Shown here: positions 9,084-18,384 of the stretch, in pieces
How the letters are laid out: every line of letters begins with the position of its first letter
How positions within the stretch are numbered: the stretch's first letter is position 1
From: Candidatus Woesearchaeota archaeon
GTDB lineage: Archaea; Nanobdellota; Nanobdellia; UBA10117; JABICX01
Reading direction: 5' to 3'
Assembly: GCA_018692915.1 (NCBI GenBank)
Contig: JABHLG010000008.1
Span: 1 to 32,306 of the forward strand
DNA length: 32,306 bases
Notes under the pieces: model-generated
Database searches by the model: none
What the model saw: the letters and a program-made list of their open reading frames with translations, nothing else
Told to the model about the DNA's origin: nothing
Translations under genes and position numbers: made by a program

Positions 9084-10262
9084 TTAGTCTTTTGGCTTTA
9101 CAAAGAACATCGTAAGGAATACTACTGCAAATGAAATTCCTGCAAATAACATAGATTGTCCTAAGCTCCAAGCATCAACTAAATACCCAAAAGTCGGTAG
9201 CACAACAAATCCAATCAGACGTCCAAATAAACCACTCATAGATAAAACTGTAGCTCGATTAGAACTATCTAAATGCTCATTAATATAAGATGTAACAATT
9301 GGCTTTTGCATACCTCTTCCAATTTGTTGGAAACAGAAAGTTCCAATTACAATTGTAGCAAAGTATCTTCCTGCAATAAATAATGTAACTACTGGAAGAA
9401 AACCCATAACAAGTAAAGAGAAAAACTCGCCAATCTTTTCTTCAATTTTTGTAGCAAATTTAGATGCTATTGCAGCTACAACATTAAGCCCTGCAAATAC
9501 AATTCCAAAATAAGCAAGATCTAAATTAACTATTTGCATATAAGGTTGGTAATACCAAAATCCAAGAATTCCTGATGAGGTAGTAATTCCTAAAAATAAT
9601 GTTAACCAACGAACTCTTTTATGTGTAAATGTAAATATTACATTTTTCTTCATCTGATTTATATATTTATTTGTTGAGAACCCACTTCGCTTAAATGGTG
9701 GCTCAACTAACGTAAACATAGTAAAAAATAAAATTATTCCAGCCATTGCTGCTACTTTAAGTGGCAAAACTAAAGATACTGAAGCTAAAAATCCTCCAAT
9801 CATTAAGAAAACTGCTCCAATAAGTAAGTAAAAAGCATTAGCATTACTATATATTTTCTTATATTCTGAAACGCGATTAAGTTTCTTTAATGTATCATAA
9901 AGAAATGCAGAATCTGTGCCAGAAAGCAACGCAGAACCTATTGCAAAAAAGAACTCTGCAAATAAGAATCCATAGAATGTAGCTGCTACAAAACCATAAA
10001 GTATAAGTCCTATTGCATAAAAAAAGAAAGATAAAATAATTGTTTTCTTTCTACCAACTAAATCTGAAATTGCTCCAGTTGGTAACTCCAAAGCAGCTAA
10101 CATAAGCCCAAAAATCGCTTGAAGTGTAAATATTTCTGCTATGGACAATCCCTTACTCAACATGTAAATTGTTATTATAGGAATTCCTATTGTAACTACT
10201 TCTAACTTAGTTAGATAAAATTTCCAAAGATTGCTCTCAAGCTGCTTTTTTGTAACTGTCAT
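9084..10262 (-). CDS. MFS transporter
   Basis: 392 aa, ~12 hydrophobic segments, GAISDLVGRKKTI motif. Confidence 0.85.
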   Translation of the reverse strand: MTVTKKQLESNLWKFYLTKLEVVTIGIPIITIYMLSKGLSIAEIFTLQAIFGLMLAALELPTGAISDLVGRKKTIILSFFFYAIGLILYGFVAATFYGFLFAEFFFAIGSALLSGTDSAFLYDTLKKLNRVSEYKKIYSNANAFYLLIGAVFLMIGGFLASVSLVLPLKVAAMAGIILFFTMFTLVEPPFKRSGFSTNKYINQMKKNVIFTFTHKRVRWLTLFLGITTSSGILGFWYYQPYMQIVNLDLAYFGIVFAGLNVVAAIASKFATKIEEKIGEFFSLLVMGFLPVVTLFIAGRYFATIVIGTFCFQQIGRGMQKPIVTSYINEHLDSSNRATVLSMSGLFGRLIGFVVLPTFGYLVDAWSLGQSMLFAGISFAVVFLTMFFVKPKD

Positions 10263-10336
10263 AAATCACTTTTCTATAATATGATAAATAGATTGTGGCT
10301 TCGGTAGTTTTTTAAAACATTATTTCTAAATGCTAT

Positions 10337-10432
10337 ATGGCTAAAATCGATGAGCAGCGCAAAAAACAAGTTTTTGCTGGTTCACCTTGTTGGTATAAAA
10401 TGGTATTCGGTGAGTATCCCATTATACAGTAA
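10337..10432 (+). CDS. possible 31-aa small ORF upstream of ileS
   Basis: ATG...TAA: MAKIDEQRKKQVFAGSPCWYKMVFGEYPIIQ; not in the track because of length. Confidence 0.3.
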   Translation: MAKIDEQRKKQVFAGSPCWYKMVFGEYPIIQ

Positions 10433-10477
10433 ACTTACTAGCCACCACACTTTTAAATTCTGGAGGATTTGTTTCTA

Positions 10478-13400
10478 ATGGCCTTATATAGTCCGCAAGA
10501 TTTTGAGCGAGAAATAATAAAATTCTGGGACGAGAAAAAGATATTTGACAAACTTAGAAAGAAAAATGCAAAAGGACCAAAGTGGTCGTTTACAGATGGT
10601 CCTATGACTGCAAATAATGCTATGGGTGTTCATCATGCATGGGGTCGAACACTAAAAGATATGTATCAAAGATTCAAAGCTATGCAAGGTTATCATCAAA
10701 GATATCAAAATGGATTTGATTGTCAAGGTCTTTGGGTCGAGGTCGAAGTTGAAAAAGAAAAAGGACTCAAATCACGAAAAGATATTGAAGATTATGGTGT
10801 TATGAATTTTGTAACAGATTGTAAAAAAAGAGTATTAAAATTTTCAAAAAGAATTACAGAACAATCAATTAGACTTGGTCAGTGGATGGATTGGGATAAT
10901 TCTTATTACACAATGTCCGACAAATCAAATGAATATAAATGGATGTTTTTGAAAGAGTGTTACAAAAGAGGTTGGATTTACAAAGGAGTTGATGTTGTTC
11001 CTTGGTGTGCAAGATGTGAAAATGCTGTATCGAAGCATGCAATTGCAACCGAAGGTTATGAAGATAGAGAAGACACTGCAATATTTATGCAATTTCCAGT
11101 TAAAGGAAAAAAGAACGAATTCTTCTTAGTTTGGACAACAACACCTTGGACAGTTCCTGCAGATGTTGCACTAGCAGTTCATCCCAATATTTATTATGTT
11201 CAAGCAAAACTTGGTGACAAAGTTTACATACTTGCTGAAGACAGAGCAGAAGCAGTTCTTGGAAAAAAATATACTATTCAAAATAAATTTATTGGTGCAG
11301 ATTTAGTAGGTCAAGCTTATGATATGCCCTATGCAAATTTCCCTGCACAGAAAAGTTCAATTGTAAGTGGTGCTAAATCTGAAGAAGATGTTGCGCCTGC
11401 ACCACACATTATAGTTGAATGGACCGAAGTTAGTGATGAAGATGGAACTGGAATTGTTCACATCGCACCAGGTTGCGGACCAGAAGATTACGCTCTTGGA
11501 AAAACTGAAAGATTACCTGCACCTTCTCCGTTAAATAATCAAGGAATTTATATGGAAGGTTATGATTGGTTAACTGGAAAAAAAGCTGCAGATATGAATG
11601 ATAAAGTTGTTGAAGATTTAAAGAAAAAAGGTTTCCTTTTCAAAACTGAAAAATACAGTCACAGATATCCACACTGCACACGTTGCAGAACTCCCTTGGT
11701 TTTCAGACTTGTTCCTGAATGGTATATTTCAATGGATGAAATCCGACCAAAATTAATTGCTGAAAATAAAAAAATAAATTGGTATCCTGCTCGCGGACAA
11801 AAGTATGAAGAAAACTGGCTTAATAATATGAGTGACTGGTTAATTTCTAGAAAAAGATATTGGGGTTTACCTCTTCCATTTTGGGAATGTGACTGTGGTC
11901 ATATTGAAGTTATTGGCAGCAAAGCTGAACTAAAGAAAAAAGCTGTTTCAGGTTATTCACAACTTAAGGAACTACACAGACCTTGGGTAGATAAAGTAAA
12001 AATAAAATGTTCAAAATGTAAAAAGACAATTAATAGGGTTGTTGATACGGGTGATGTTTGGTTAGATGCAGGTATGATTCCGTTCTTTACACTTGATTGG
12101 TTAAAGAATAAAAAATATTTCAATGAGTGGTATCCTGCAGATTTCATAACTGAATGTGGACCTGGTCAGTATCGATGTTGGTTCTATGCAATGTTACTTC
12201 ATGGTGTTGCACTTACAGGTAAGTTACCTTTCAAAAATGTTCTAACAAACGAGCTTGTTAAAGACGAAAAAGGAAATGAAATGCACAAAAGTTGGGGCAA
12301 TGCTATTTGGTTTGATGAAGCAGCAGACAAAGCTGGTGCAGATACAATGCGCTGGTTATACATGAATAATGATGTAGCAAAAGAAGTTTGGTTTGGTTAT
12401 GGTCCTCTTACTGAAAAACAAAAAATCATAAATGTTCTTTGGAACTTTGCAAACTATTTGGATTTGAATATGAACAAGCGACCAACAAAACCTACGCGAA
12501 TGAGTGCAAAAAGTAAGTGGATTTTATCTCGAATGGAGTCGCTTAAATTAAATGTAACTGAAAGTTTTGAAAACTTCCATCCATACGATGGTGTAAATGC
12601 AATTGAGAACTTTTTCCTTAATGATTTATCAAGAACATATGGACAAATGATTCGTGATGAAATAGATAGTAATGAAGTAAAGTTTGTTGCTTACACAGTA
12701 ATACTTGATTTGTTAAAATTAATGTCACCAATAGTTCCATTTACAACAGAAAAACTTTACCAAGATATTTTCAAACAATATGAGAAAAAAGAATCCATTC
12801 ATTTGTTTGATTGGCCAAAAGCAAATCAAAAACTAATTAACAAAAAGTTAGAACAAGAATTTGAGTTTGTTGGTAAAACCATTTCACTAATTCTTGCTGC
12901 ACGTGAGAAAGCTAATCGTGGAGTTCGATGGCCGGTTAAAGAAGTAACAATTGTATCTAGAACAAAAGTTTCAAAAGATGCTGTAAAAGCACATGAAAAA
13001 TTAATCAAACAACTTACAAATGTTTTGGAAATAAAAACTGCACGACAAATGAAAGGTGTAGATTATAAGATAAAACTAAACTTTGCAAAAGCAGGCCCAA
13101 AGTTTGGAAATAAAATAACTTCTTTAGTAAGTTATCTTACAAGAACAAGTGCAGACAGTATTGTAAAACATTTTGAAAAAGAAGATAAATTTAATGTAAA
13201 AATAAATTCACATTTTATTGAACTTGAAAAAGATGATTTGTTGATTGAAGAAATTTTACCTGAAGATACAAGTAGTGCTAAAGAAAAAAACATTTCGGTT
13301 TACTTAGACACACATGAAACAAAAGATATGATAACACAAGGTTTTATGCGAGAGATTGCAAGAAAAGTTCAGACACTTAGAAAGAACACGGGATTAAAAA

Positions 13401-13591
13401 AACAAAACAAAATTAGTTTGCAAGTTGCAGCACCTGTCAACTTAACAATGGATTTACGAAAGTTAGGAACTGATATCAAACAAAGAGTTGGTGCATCACA
13501 ACTAGAGTTTGTTGCTAAAATAACTTTTAAGAAAACTGATTCTTTCACCGTTAGAGGAAAGAAAATTGATATCGCACTTAAGAAGATATAA
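10478..13591 (+). CDS. ileS: isoleucyl-tRNA synthetase
   Basis: Start at ATG 10478 after TGGAGG; class I large editing synthetase: WTTTPWTVPADVALAVHP, CRTPLVFRLVPEWYI, DVWLDAGMIPFFTLDW, MHKSWGN. Confidence 0.93.
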   Translation: MALYSPQDFEREIIKFWDEKKIFDKLRKKNAKGPKWSFTDGPMTANNAMGVHHAWGRTLKDMYQRFKAMQGYHQRYQNGFDCQGLWVEVEVEKEKGLKSRKDIEDYGVMNFVTDCKKRVLKFSKRITEQSIRLGQWMDWDNSYYTMSDKSNEYKWMFLKECYKRGWIYKGVDVVPWCARCENAVSKHAIATEGYEDREDTAIFMQFPVKGKKNEFFLVWTTTPWTVPADVALAVHPNIYYVQAKLGDKVYILAEDRAEAVLGKKYTIQNKFIGADLVGQAYDMPYANFPAQKSSIVSGAKSEEDVAPAPHIIVEWTEVSDEDGTGIVHIAPGCGPEDYALGKTERLPAPSPLNNQGIYMEGYDWLTGKKAADMNDKVVEDLKKKGFLFKTEKYSHRYPHCTRCRTPLVFRLVPEWYISMDEIRPKLIAENKKINWYPARGQKYEENWLNNMSDWLISRKRYWGLPLPFWECDCGHIEVIGSKAELKKKAVSGYSQLKELHRPWVDKVKIKCSKCKKTINRVVDTGDVWLDAGMIPFFTLDWLKNKKYFNEWYPADFITECGPGQYRCWFYAMLLHGVALTGKLPFKNVLTNELVKDEKGNEMHKSWGNAIWFDEAADKAGADTMRWLYMNNDVAKEVWFGYGPLTEKQKIINVLWNFANYLDLNMNKRPTKPTRMSAKSKWILSRMESLKLNVTESFENFHPYDGVNAIENFFLNDLSRTYGQMIRDEIDSNEVKFVAYTVILDLLKLMSPIVPFTTEKLYQDIFKQYEKKESIHLFDWPKANQKLINKKLEQEFEFVGKTISLILAAREKANRGVRWPVKEVTIVSRTKVSKDAVKAHEKLIKQLTNVLEIKTARQMKGVDYKIKLNFAKAGPKFGNKITSLVSYLTRTSADSIVKHFEKEDKFNVKINSHFIELEKDDLLIEEILPEDTSSAKEKNISVYLDTHETKDMITQGFMREIARKVQTLRKNTGLKKQNKISLQVAAPVNLTMDLRKLGTDIKQRVGASQLEFVAKITFKKTDSFTVRGKKIDIALKKI

Positions 13592-13680
13592 TGGACTATG
13601 GAAAATCTAGCAAAAACGTGTTCTTACCCTCTAGTGTTCTGAAAGCTTTTATAAAGGTTAGCCCTTATAAATGATTGATT

Positions 13681-13743
13681 ATCGCTAATCAAAGATTAGC
13701 GGAATTAAAAATCGGAGGAATCGCTATAAGCGATTTTTAATAT
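13681..13743 (+). promoter_or_regulatory. structured 5' leader of tbp with RBS inside an 11-bp inverted repeat
   Basis: CGCTAATC-AAA-GATTAGCG, then ATTAAAAATCG-GAGGAATCGCTATAAG-CGATTTTTAAT; alternative hairpin AATCGCT-ATA-AGCGATT. Confidence 0.7.
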
Positions 13744-13744
13744 C

Positions 13745-14371
13745 ATGGAAGTGCCAAAAAAGAAATCTAAATTTAAAGGTCCTGACGGAAAGGTTTGGTC
13801 AGAGACTCAAAATGTAGTTGTTTCAGCAAGTATTGACACTGATTTGCCATTAGAAAGATTAGCAACAAAACTCGATAGGGCGGAATACAACCCAGAACAA
13901 TTTCCCGGTCTTATCTTTAAAATTCCAGAACCAAAGGCAAGTTCACTACTTTTTAGCTCTGGTAAAATAATATGCACAGGAACAAAATCAATTACAGAAG
14001 CTAAAAAAGCAATTAACAAAATCTTAGAAGAACTAAGAAAAGTTGGAATAGAAGTTACAAAAGCTAAAGATATTGAAGTCCAAAATATGGTTGCTTCAGG
14101 TTCTGTTGGTGGAAAACTAAACTTAAATGAAATTGTATTTAAGTTTGATAACACAGAATATGAACCAGAACAATTCCCTGGACTTGTCTACAAACTTGTT
14201 GGCCAATCTGTTCTTGCTAATATAACCTTCCTGCTTTTCGGAACAGGTAAGATAGTTATAACTGGAGCAAAGAGCGAGCAAGAAATCAAGGACTCTGTTG
14301 TATTACTACGACAGCAACTTATTGACGAAGACGAACTTGATGAAGCTAGTTCTCCACTAAAGAAGAAATAA
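13745..14371 (+). CDS. tbp: TATA-box binding protein
   Basis: Two direct repeats with YNPEQFPGLIFKI / YEPEQFPGLVYKL and SGKIICTGTKS / TGKIVITGAKS; acidic C-tail. Confidence 0.97.
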   Translation: MEVPKKKSKFKGPDGKVWSETQNVVVSASIDTDLPLERLATKLDRAEYNPEQFPGLIFKIPEPKASSLLFSSGKIICTGTKSITEAKKAINKILEELRKVGIEVTKAKDIEVQNMVASGSVGGKLNLNEIVFKFDNTEYEPEQFPGLVYKLVGQSVLANITFLLFGTGKIVITGAKSEQEIKDSVVLLRQQLIDEDELDEASSPLKKK

Positions 14372-14384
14372 TTATTTCTTCTTT
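14359..14384 (+). terminator. 26-nt perfect palindrome spanning the tbp stop codon, followed by T-rich DNA
   Basis: AAAGAAGAAATAATTATTTCTTCTTT then TCTTTACTTTTTATT. Confidence 0.45.
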
Positions 14385-14446
14385 TCTTTACTTTTTATTA
14401 TACAAATTCTTTAATTAGGTAAATCTTAGCCAAAGATACTATGAAT

Positions 14447-14495
14447 CAAATCAAAGATTTGCTGTCACTTAATTCTCACGGAGGTTCGAATTAAG
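14447..14495 (+). promoter_or_regulatory. structured 5' leader of mcm with RBS inside an 8-bp inverted repeat
   Basis: CAAATC-AAA-GATTTG then CTTAATTC-TCACGGAGGTTC-GAATTAAG directly abutting ATG. Confidence 0.7.
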
Positions 14496-16529
14496 ATGGA
14501 AAATATCGAAGCTAATCTTACAGATCGCCTAAGAGTTTTCATTGAGCAATACTATTACAATAACTTAATGGATGCTGTCAAGAAAGGTAAGAAGAGTCTT
14601 GAAATAAATTTTGGTGACATTGCAAAGTTTGATTTAGATATAGCAGATGAATTAATTAGTAGACCTCAAGAAATTATAGAATATTTTGAAGCAGCTGTTA
14701 AGGAATTTGAATTACCAAAAGAACCTGAAGATGTTATTCGAGTTAGAATATCAAATTTACCTAAGAGTCAGAATATACGAATTAGAAGTATAAGAAGTGA
14801 GCATCTTGGAAAATTAATATGTGTAGATGGTATAATTCGTCAAGCTTCAGATGTCAGACCAAAAATAACTCGTGCATATTTTAATTGTCCTTCGTGTAAT
14901 CAAACAATAATTGTTGAACAAACAACACCCAAATTCCAAGAGCCAAGAAAATGTCCTAATTGTGGAAAGACAGGTAGATTCATTCTCAAAGACAAAAAAT
15001 TAGTAGATATGCAAAGACTACTAATTGAAGAATCTCCAGAAAGTTTAACTGGTGGGGAACAAGCAAAAAGAATTGCTATATTTGTATCTGAAGATTTGTT
15101 AGACCCTAAGCTAGAGAAAAAACGTTACCCTGGAAATAGAATTATAATAAATGGTATAATAAGAGAAATCCCCGTATCCTTGCCAACAGGTGGACAATCA
15201 ACTAAATTTGATTTAATAATAGATGCTAATTTCTTAGACACTGTTGAAGAAGAATATGAAGATTTGGAAATATCTCCTGAAGATGAAGATGAAATTAAAG
15301 CGCTGGCTAAAAGCTCAACTATTTTCAAGAAAATGGTTAACTCAATTGCTCCAACAATTATGGGTTATGAAGAAATTAAATTAGCTATTATGCTTCAGTT
15401 ATTTGGTGGCTCAAAAAAAGAAAGAGATGATGGAACGCGAATGAGGGGAGATATTCATTTATTCTTAGTAGGAGATCCTGGAGCTGGAAAATCTGAAATA
15501 TTAAGTTACGTAGCAAGATTAGCTCCAAAAGCAAGATATGTTTCTGGAAAGGGAACTTCTGGAGCAGGATTAACTGCCTCTGTAGTTAAAGATGAATTTA
15601 TGCGTGGTTGGGCACTAGAAGCTGGAGCACTAGTTCTAGCTAACAAAGGTATCTGTTGTATTGATGAAATGGACAAAATGAGTAAAGAAGATAGAAGCTC
15701 AATGCACGAAGCTCTTGAGCAACAAAAGATATCTATATCTAAAGCAAACATTCAAGCTACATTAAAAGCAGAAACATCAGTATTAGCTGCAGCAAATCCA
15801 AAGTTTGGCAGATTTGACCCCTATTCACCAATAGGTCAGCAAATAGAAATACCCTCAACATTAATCAGTCGTTTTGATTTAATATTTACAATTAGAGACA
15901 TACCAAATGTTGAAACAGACACAAAGATAGCTAGGCACATATTAGAACTGCAAAGAGATATAAATTCTGTAGAGCCAGACATTAAGCGAGAATTATTAAG
16001 AAAATATATTGCTTATGCAAAAAAACATTACAAACCAATTTTAACAAAAGAAGCACAAGAAGAAATTGTTAAATTTTATATTGATTTACGTAGCAGTGTA
16101 GCAACAGATGAAAGTGAAATAAAATCAATACCAATATCTGCGCGACAACTACAAGGTCTTGTTAGATTATCTGAAGCATCTGCGCGAGTAAGATTAAGTA
16201 AAAAAGTTACTAAAAAAGATGCGCAGAGAGCAATTGATTTATTAAAGAATTGTATGAAAGCAGTTGGAACAGACCCCGAAACAGGTAAGTTTGATATTGA
16301 TAGAATTAGTTCGGGAATTAGTGCATCTCAACGGTCGAGAATACATATTGTTAAAAATGTTATTGACAAATTAGAAGCGAAGATTGGAAAGGTCATACCA
16401 ATAACAGATATTATAAAAGAAGCGATTAGCGAAGGAATTCCAGAATCTAAAGCAACGGAATCTGTTCAAAATCTAATCAAAAAAGGAGATTTATATTCTC
16501 CTCGACATGGCTTAGTCCAAAAGATATAA
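14496..16529 (+). CDS. mcm: MCM replicative helicase
   Basis: Zn motif CPSCNQTI..CPNCGK, Walker A GDPGAGKSE, Walker B CIDEMDKM, arginine finger SRFDLIF, C-terminal winged helix. Confidence 0.97.
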   Translation: MENIEANLTDRLRVFIEQYYYNNLMDAVKKGKKSLEINFGDIAKFDLDIADELISRPQEIIEYFEAAVKEFELPKEPEDVIRVRISNLPKSQNIRIRSIRSEHLGKLICVDGIIRQASDVRPKITRAYFNCPSCNQTIIVEQTTPKFQEPRKCPNCGKTGRFILKDKKLVDMQRLLIEESPESLTGGEQAKRIAIFVSEDLLDPKLEKKRYPGNRIIINGIIREIPVSLPTGGQSTKFDLIIDANFLDTVEEEYEDLEISPEDEDEIKALAKSSTIFKKMVNSIAPTIMGYEEIKLAIMLQLFGGSKKERDDGTRMRGDIHLFLVGDPGAGKSEILSYVARLAPKARYVSGKGTSGAGLTASVVKDEFMRGWALEAGALVLANKGICCIDEMDKMSKEDRSSMHEALEQQKISISKANIQATLKAETSVLAAANPKFGRFDPYSPIGQQIEIPSTLISRFDLIFTIRDIPNVETDTKIARHILELQRDINSVEPDIKRELLRKYIAYAKKHYKPILTKEAQEEIVKFYIDLRSSVATDESEIKSIPISARQLQGLVRLSEASARVRLSKKVTKKDAQRAIDLLKNCMKAVGTDPETGKFDIDRISSGISASQRSRIHIVKNVIDKLEAKIGKVIPITDIIKEAISEGIPESKATESVQNLIKKGDLYSPRHGLVQKI

Positions 16530-16530
16530 A

Positions 16531-17244
16531 ATGGCAATAACTAGATCGGTAGCATACAAAGTATGGGTATCAGACATATTTAGTGGTGAATATATCAAGC
16601 AAGAAGGATTTAATCCAAATTATATTGTATTAGATGGAAAACAAGTTTCTCGAGTAAATCTGATTGCAACAGTTGTTGGAACTTTTATGTCAGATGATGG
16701 CAACTATGGTGCGATTACAATTGATGATGGAACAGAGACAATCCGAATGAAAGCATTTGGACCTGATGTAATCAAAATAAAAAATGCTGAAACAGGTCAG
16801 TTAGTTCGCGCTGTTGGAAAAATCAAAGAATATAATGATGAAAGATATCTTGCTCCAGATTTTATTAAAGAAATCAAAGACCCAAATTGGATAATTGTTC
16901 AAAAACTTGAATTAGGTAAACCAAAAGAAGTTATGATTAAACCTATTGAAAACACTATTGAACCAAATGGAAAACCAACATTAGAACAACCTACTGAAAC
17001 CAAAACTGACAATCCAAAACCTGCTAATGAATCTGAATCAAAAGTAGAAAACAAACCATCAGAAGAGGGTATGCCAAACTTCATTGAATTAATTACAAAG
17101 CTCGATTCTGGTGATGGTGCAGATATGGCTAAAATTATTACAGAATGTAAGCTATCTGAAGCAGAAGCAAAAATACTAATTATTGACTTACTTAAGCAAG
17201 GCGAAATCTACGAGCCACGTAAGGGCAAACTGAAAGTCTTATAA
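16531..17244 (+). CDS. OB-fold single-stranded DNA-binding protein (RPA32-like, C-terminal winged helix)
   Basis: N-terminal OB-fold pattern (RVNLIATVVGTFMSDDGNYGAITIDDGTETIRMKAFG), acidic/Pro linker, C-terminal wHTH; 1 nt downstream of mcm. Confidence 0.75.
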   Translation: MAITRSVAYKVWVSDIFSGEYIKQEGFNPNYIVLDGKQVSRVNLIATVVGTFMSDDGNYGAITIDDGTETIRMKAFGPDVIKIKNAETGQLVRAVGKIKEYNDERYLAPDFIKEIKDPNWIIVQKLELGKPKEVMIKPIENTIEPNGKPTLEQPTETKTDNPKPANESESKVENKPSEEGMPNFIELITKLDSGDGADMAKIITECKLSEAEAKILIIDLLKQGEIYEPRKGKLKVL

Positions 17245-17265
17245 ACTCTTTTTTAGTTCTATTTT

Positions 17266-17685
17266 ATGGCGTTCAAGCACAAATATGAAGATATGCTAAA
17301 GAAAGCTTACAAACAGCTTCCTGAAGTAGAGGCAACAGATAGTCGTTTTGAAATACCTAAGGTTCATGGTAGATTACAAGGTAATAGAACAATCATAACT
17401 AATTTTAATCAAATCGCTAGCTATCTTCGAAGAGATGAAAGTCATTTTCTAAAATTTATGGTTAGGGAATTAGCAACAACATGTGAAGTAAATAATGGTG
17501 CAGCTACATTTGTTGGAAAACATTCGCCATCTGTTCTTAATACAAAAATTGAAAAATACGTAAAAGAGTTTGTTCTTTGTAAACAATGTGGCAAGCCAGA
17601 TACCGAACTTATTGTTGAGAAAGATGATACTTTCAAGCGCTGTGAAGCTTGTGGATCGAAAGTTTCAATCAGATCAATTAAATAA
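17266..17685 (+). CDS. translation initiation factor aIF2 subunit beta
   Basis: YEDMLKKAYKQLP, NFNQIASYLRRDESHFLKFMVRELAT, CKQCGKPDTEL...RCEACGSKVSIRSI zinc ribbon. Confidence 0.95.
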   Translation: MAFKHKYEDMLKKAYKQLPEVEATDSRFEIPKVHGRLQGNRTIITNFNQIASYLRRDESHFLKFMVRELATTCEVNNGAATFVGKHSPSVLNTKIEKYVKEFVLCKQCGKPDTELIVEKDDTFKRCEACGSKVSIRSIK

Positions 17686-17727
17686 ATATCATAAAAGTTT
17701 TAACCTAATACAGTTGTATTAAATTAT

Positions 17728-18081
17728 ATGAAAAATATAATTATTGTTCTTTCAATTGTTTTTATTATGTTAGTAAGTGGTTGCACAGAAGCGCCAAATA
17801 TAAACGAAGTGCCAAGTGCTGCTACAACCGATGCGCAATTAAGATGTGTAGAATTATGTAGAGAACAAATAACTACAGGTATTGATATGAGTATGGGACC
17901 TTGCTTATCTGAAATCGCAGATGTTGATTGGGATTTTGAAGATTGGGTCTGTGATGTTGCACACCATCCAAGAAAAATTACAGACAACAATGCACAATAT
18001 CAATGCCAAGCATATCGAAAAGAAGAAGTAGCTCATTTTGTTGAAGTTTCTCCAAATTGCGAATTCATAAGGAAAGTATAA
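17728..18081 (+). CDS. small Cys-rich lipoprotein-like secreted protein
   Basis: Signal peptide with lipobox-like LVSGC; stop overlaps start of DUF424 gene (TAATG). Confidence 0.65.
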   Translation: MKNIIIVLSIVFIMLVSGCTEAPNINEVPSAATTDAQLRCVELCREQITTGIDMSMGPCLSEIADVDWDFEDWVCDVAHHPRKITDNNAQYQCQAYRKEEVAHFVEVSPNCEFIRKV

Positions 18082-18380
18082 TGTTTTATTATAAAATCCA
18101 TGAGAGTCATGCAGGATATTTATTAGCAGCTTGCGATAAATCTGTTTGTGGTAAAAAATTTAAAAGTAAAGAAACTGAATTTTTTGTTAATCCACGATTC
18201 TATAAAGATAAAACTGCTACTGAATCGCAAATGAGAAAGTTATTTAGAGTACCTTCTTCTGCTAATCTCGTTGGCAAAAACATTGTTCAGCTAGCAATTG
18301 ATATTGGACTTATTGATAAAGAAAACGTAATTAAAATCCAAGGCATTCCTCATGCTCAAATGATTGTCGCAGGAGTATAA
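18081..18380 (+). CDS. DUF424 family protein
   Basis: YKIHESHAGYLLAACDKSVCGKKF...NLVGKNIVQLAIDIGLIDKENVIKIQGIPHAQMI; start chosen at ATG 18081. Confidence 0.85.
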   Translation: MFYYKIHESHAGYLLAACDKSVCGKKFKSKETEFFVNPRFYKDKTATESQMRKLFRVPSSANLVGKNIVQLAIDIGLIDKENVIKIQGIPHAQMIVAGV

Positions 18381-18384
18381 TAAA

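Noticed and set aside
13745-17685. Inteins in MCM or RFC genes
   Set aside because: Reading through the Walker A/B regions shows uninterrupted motifs and normal lengths
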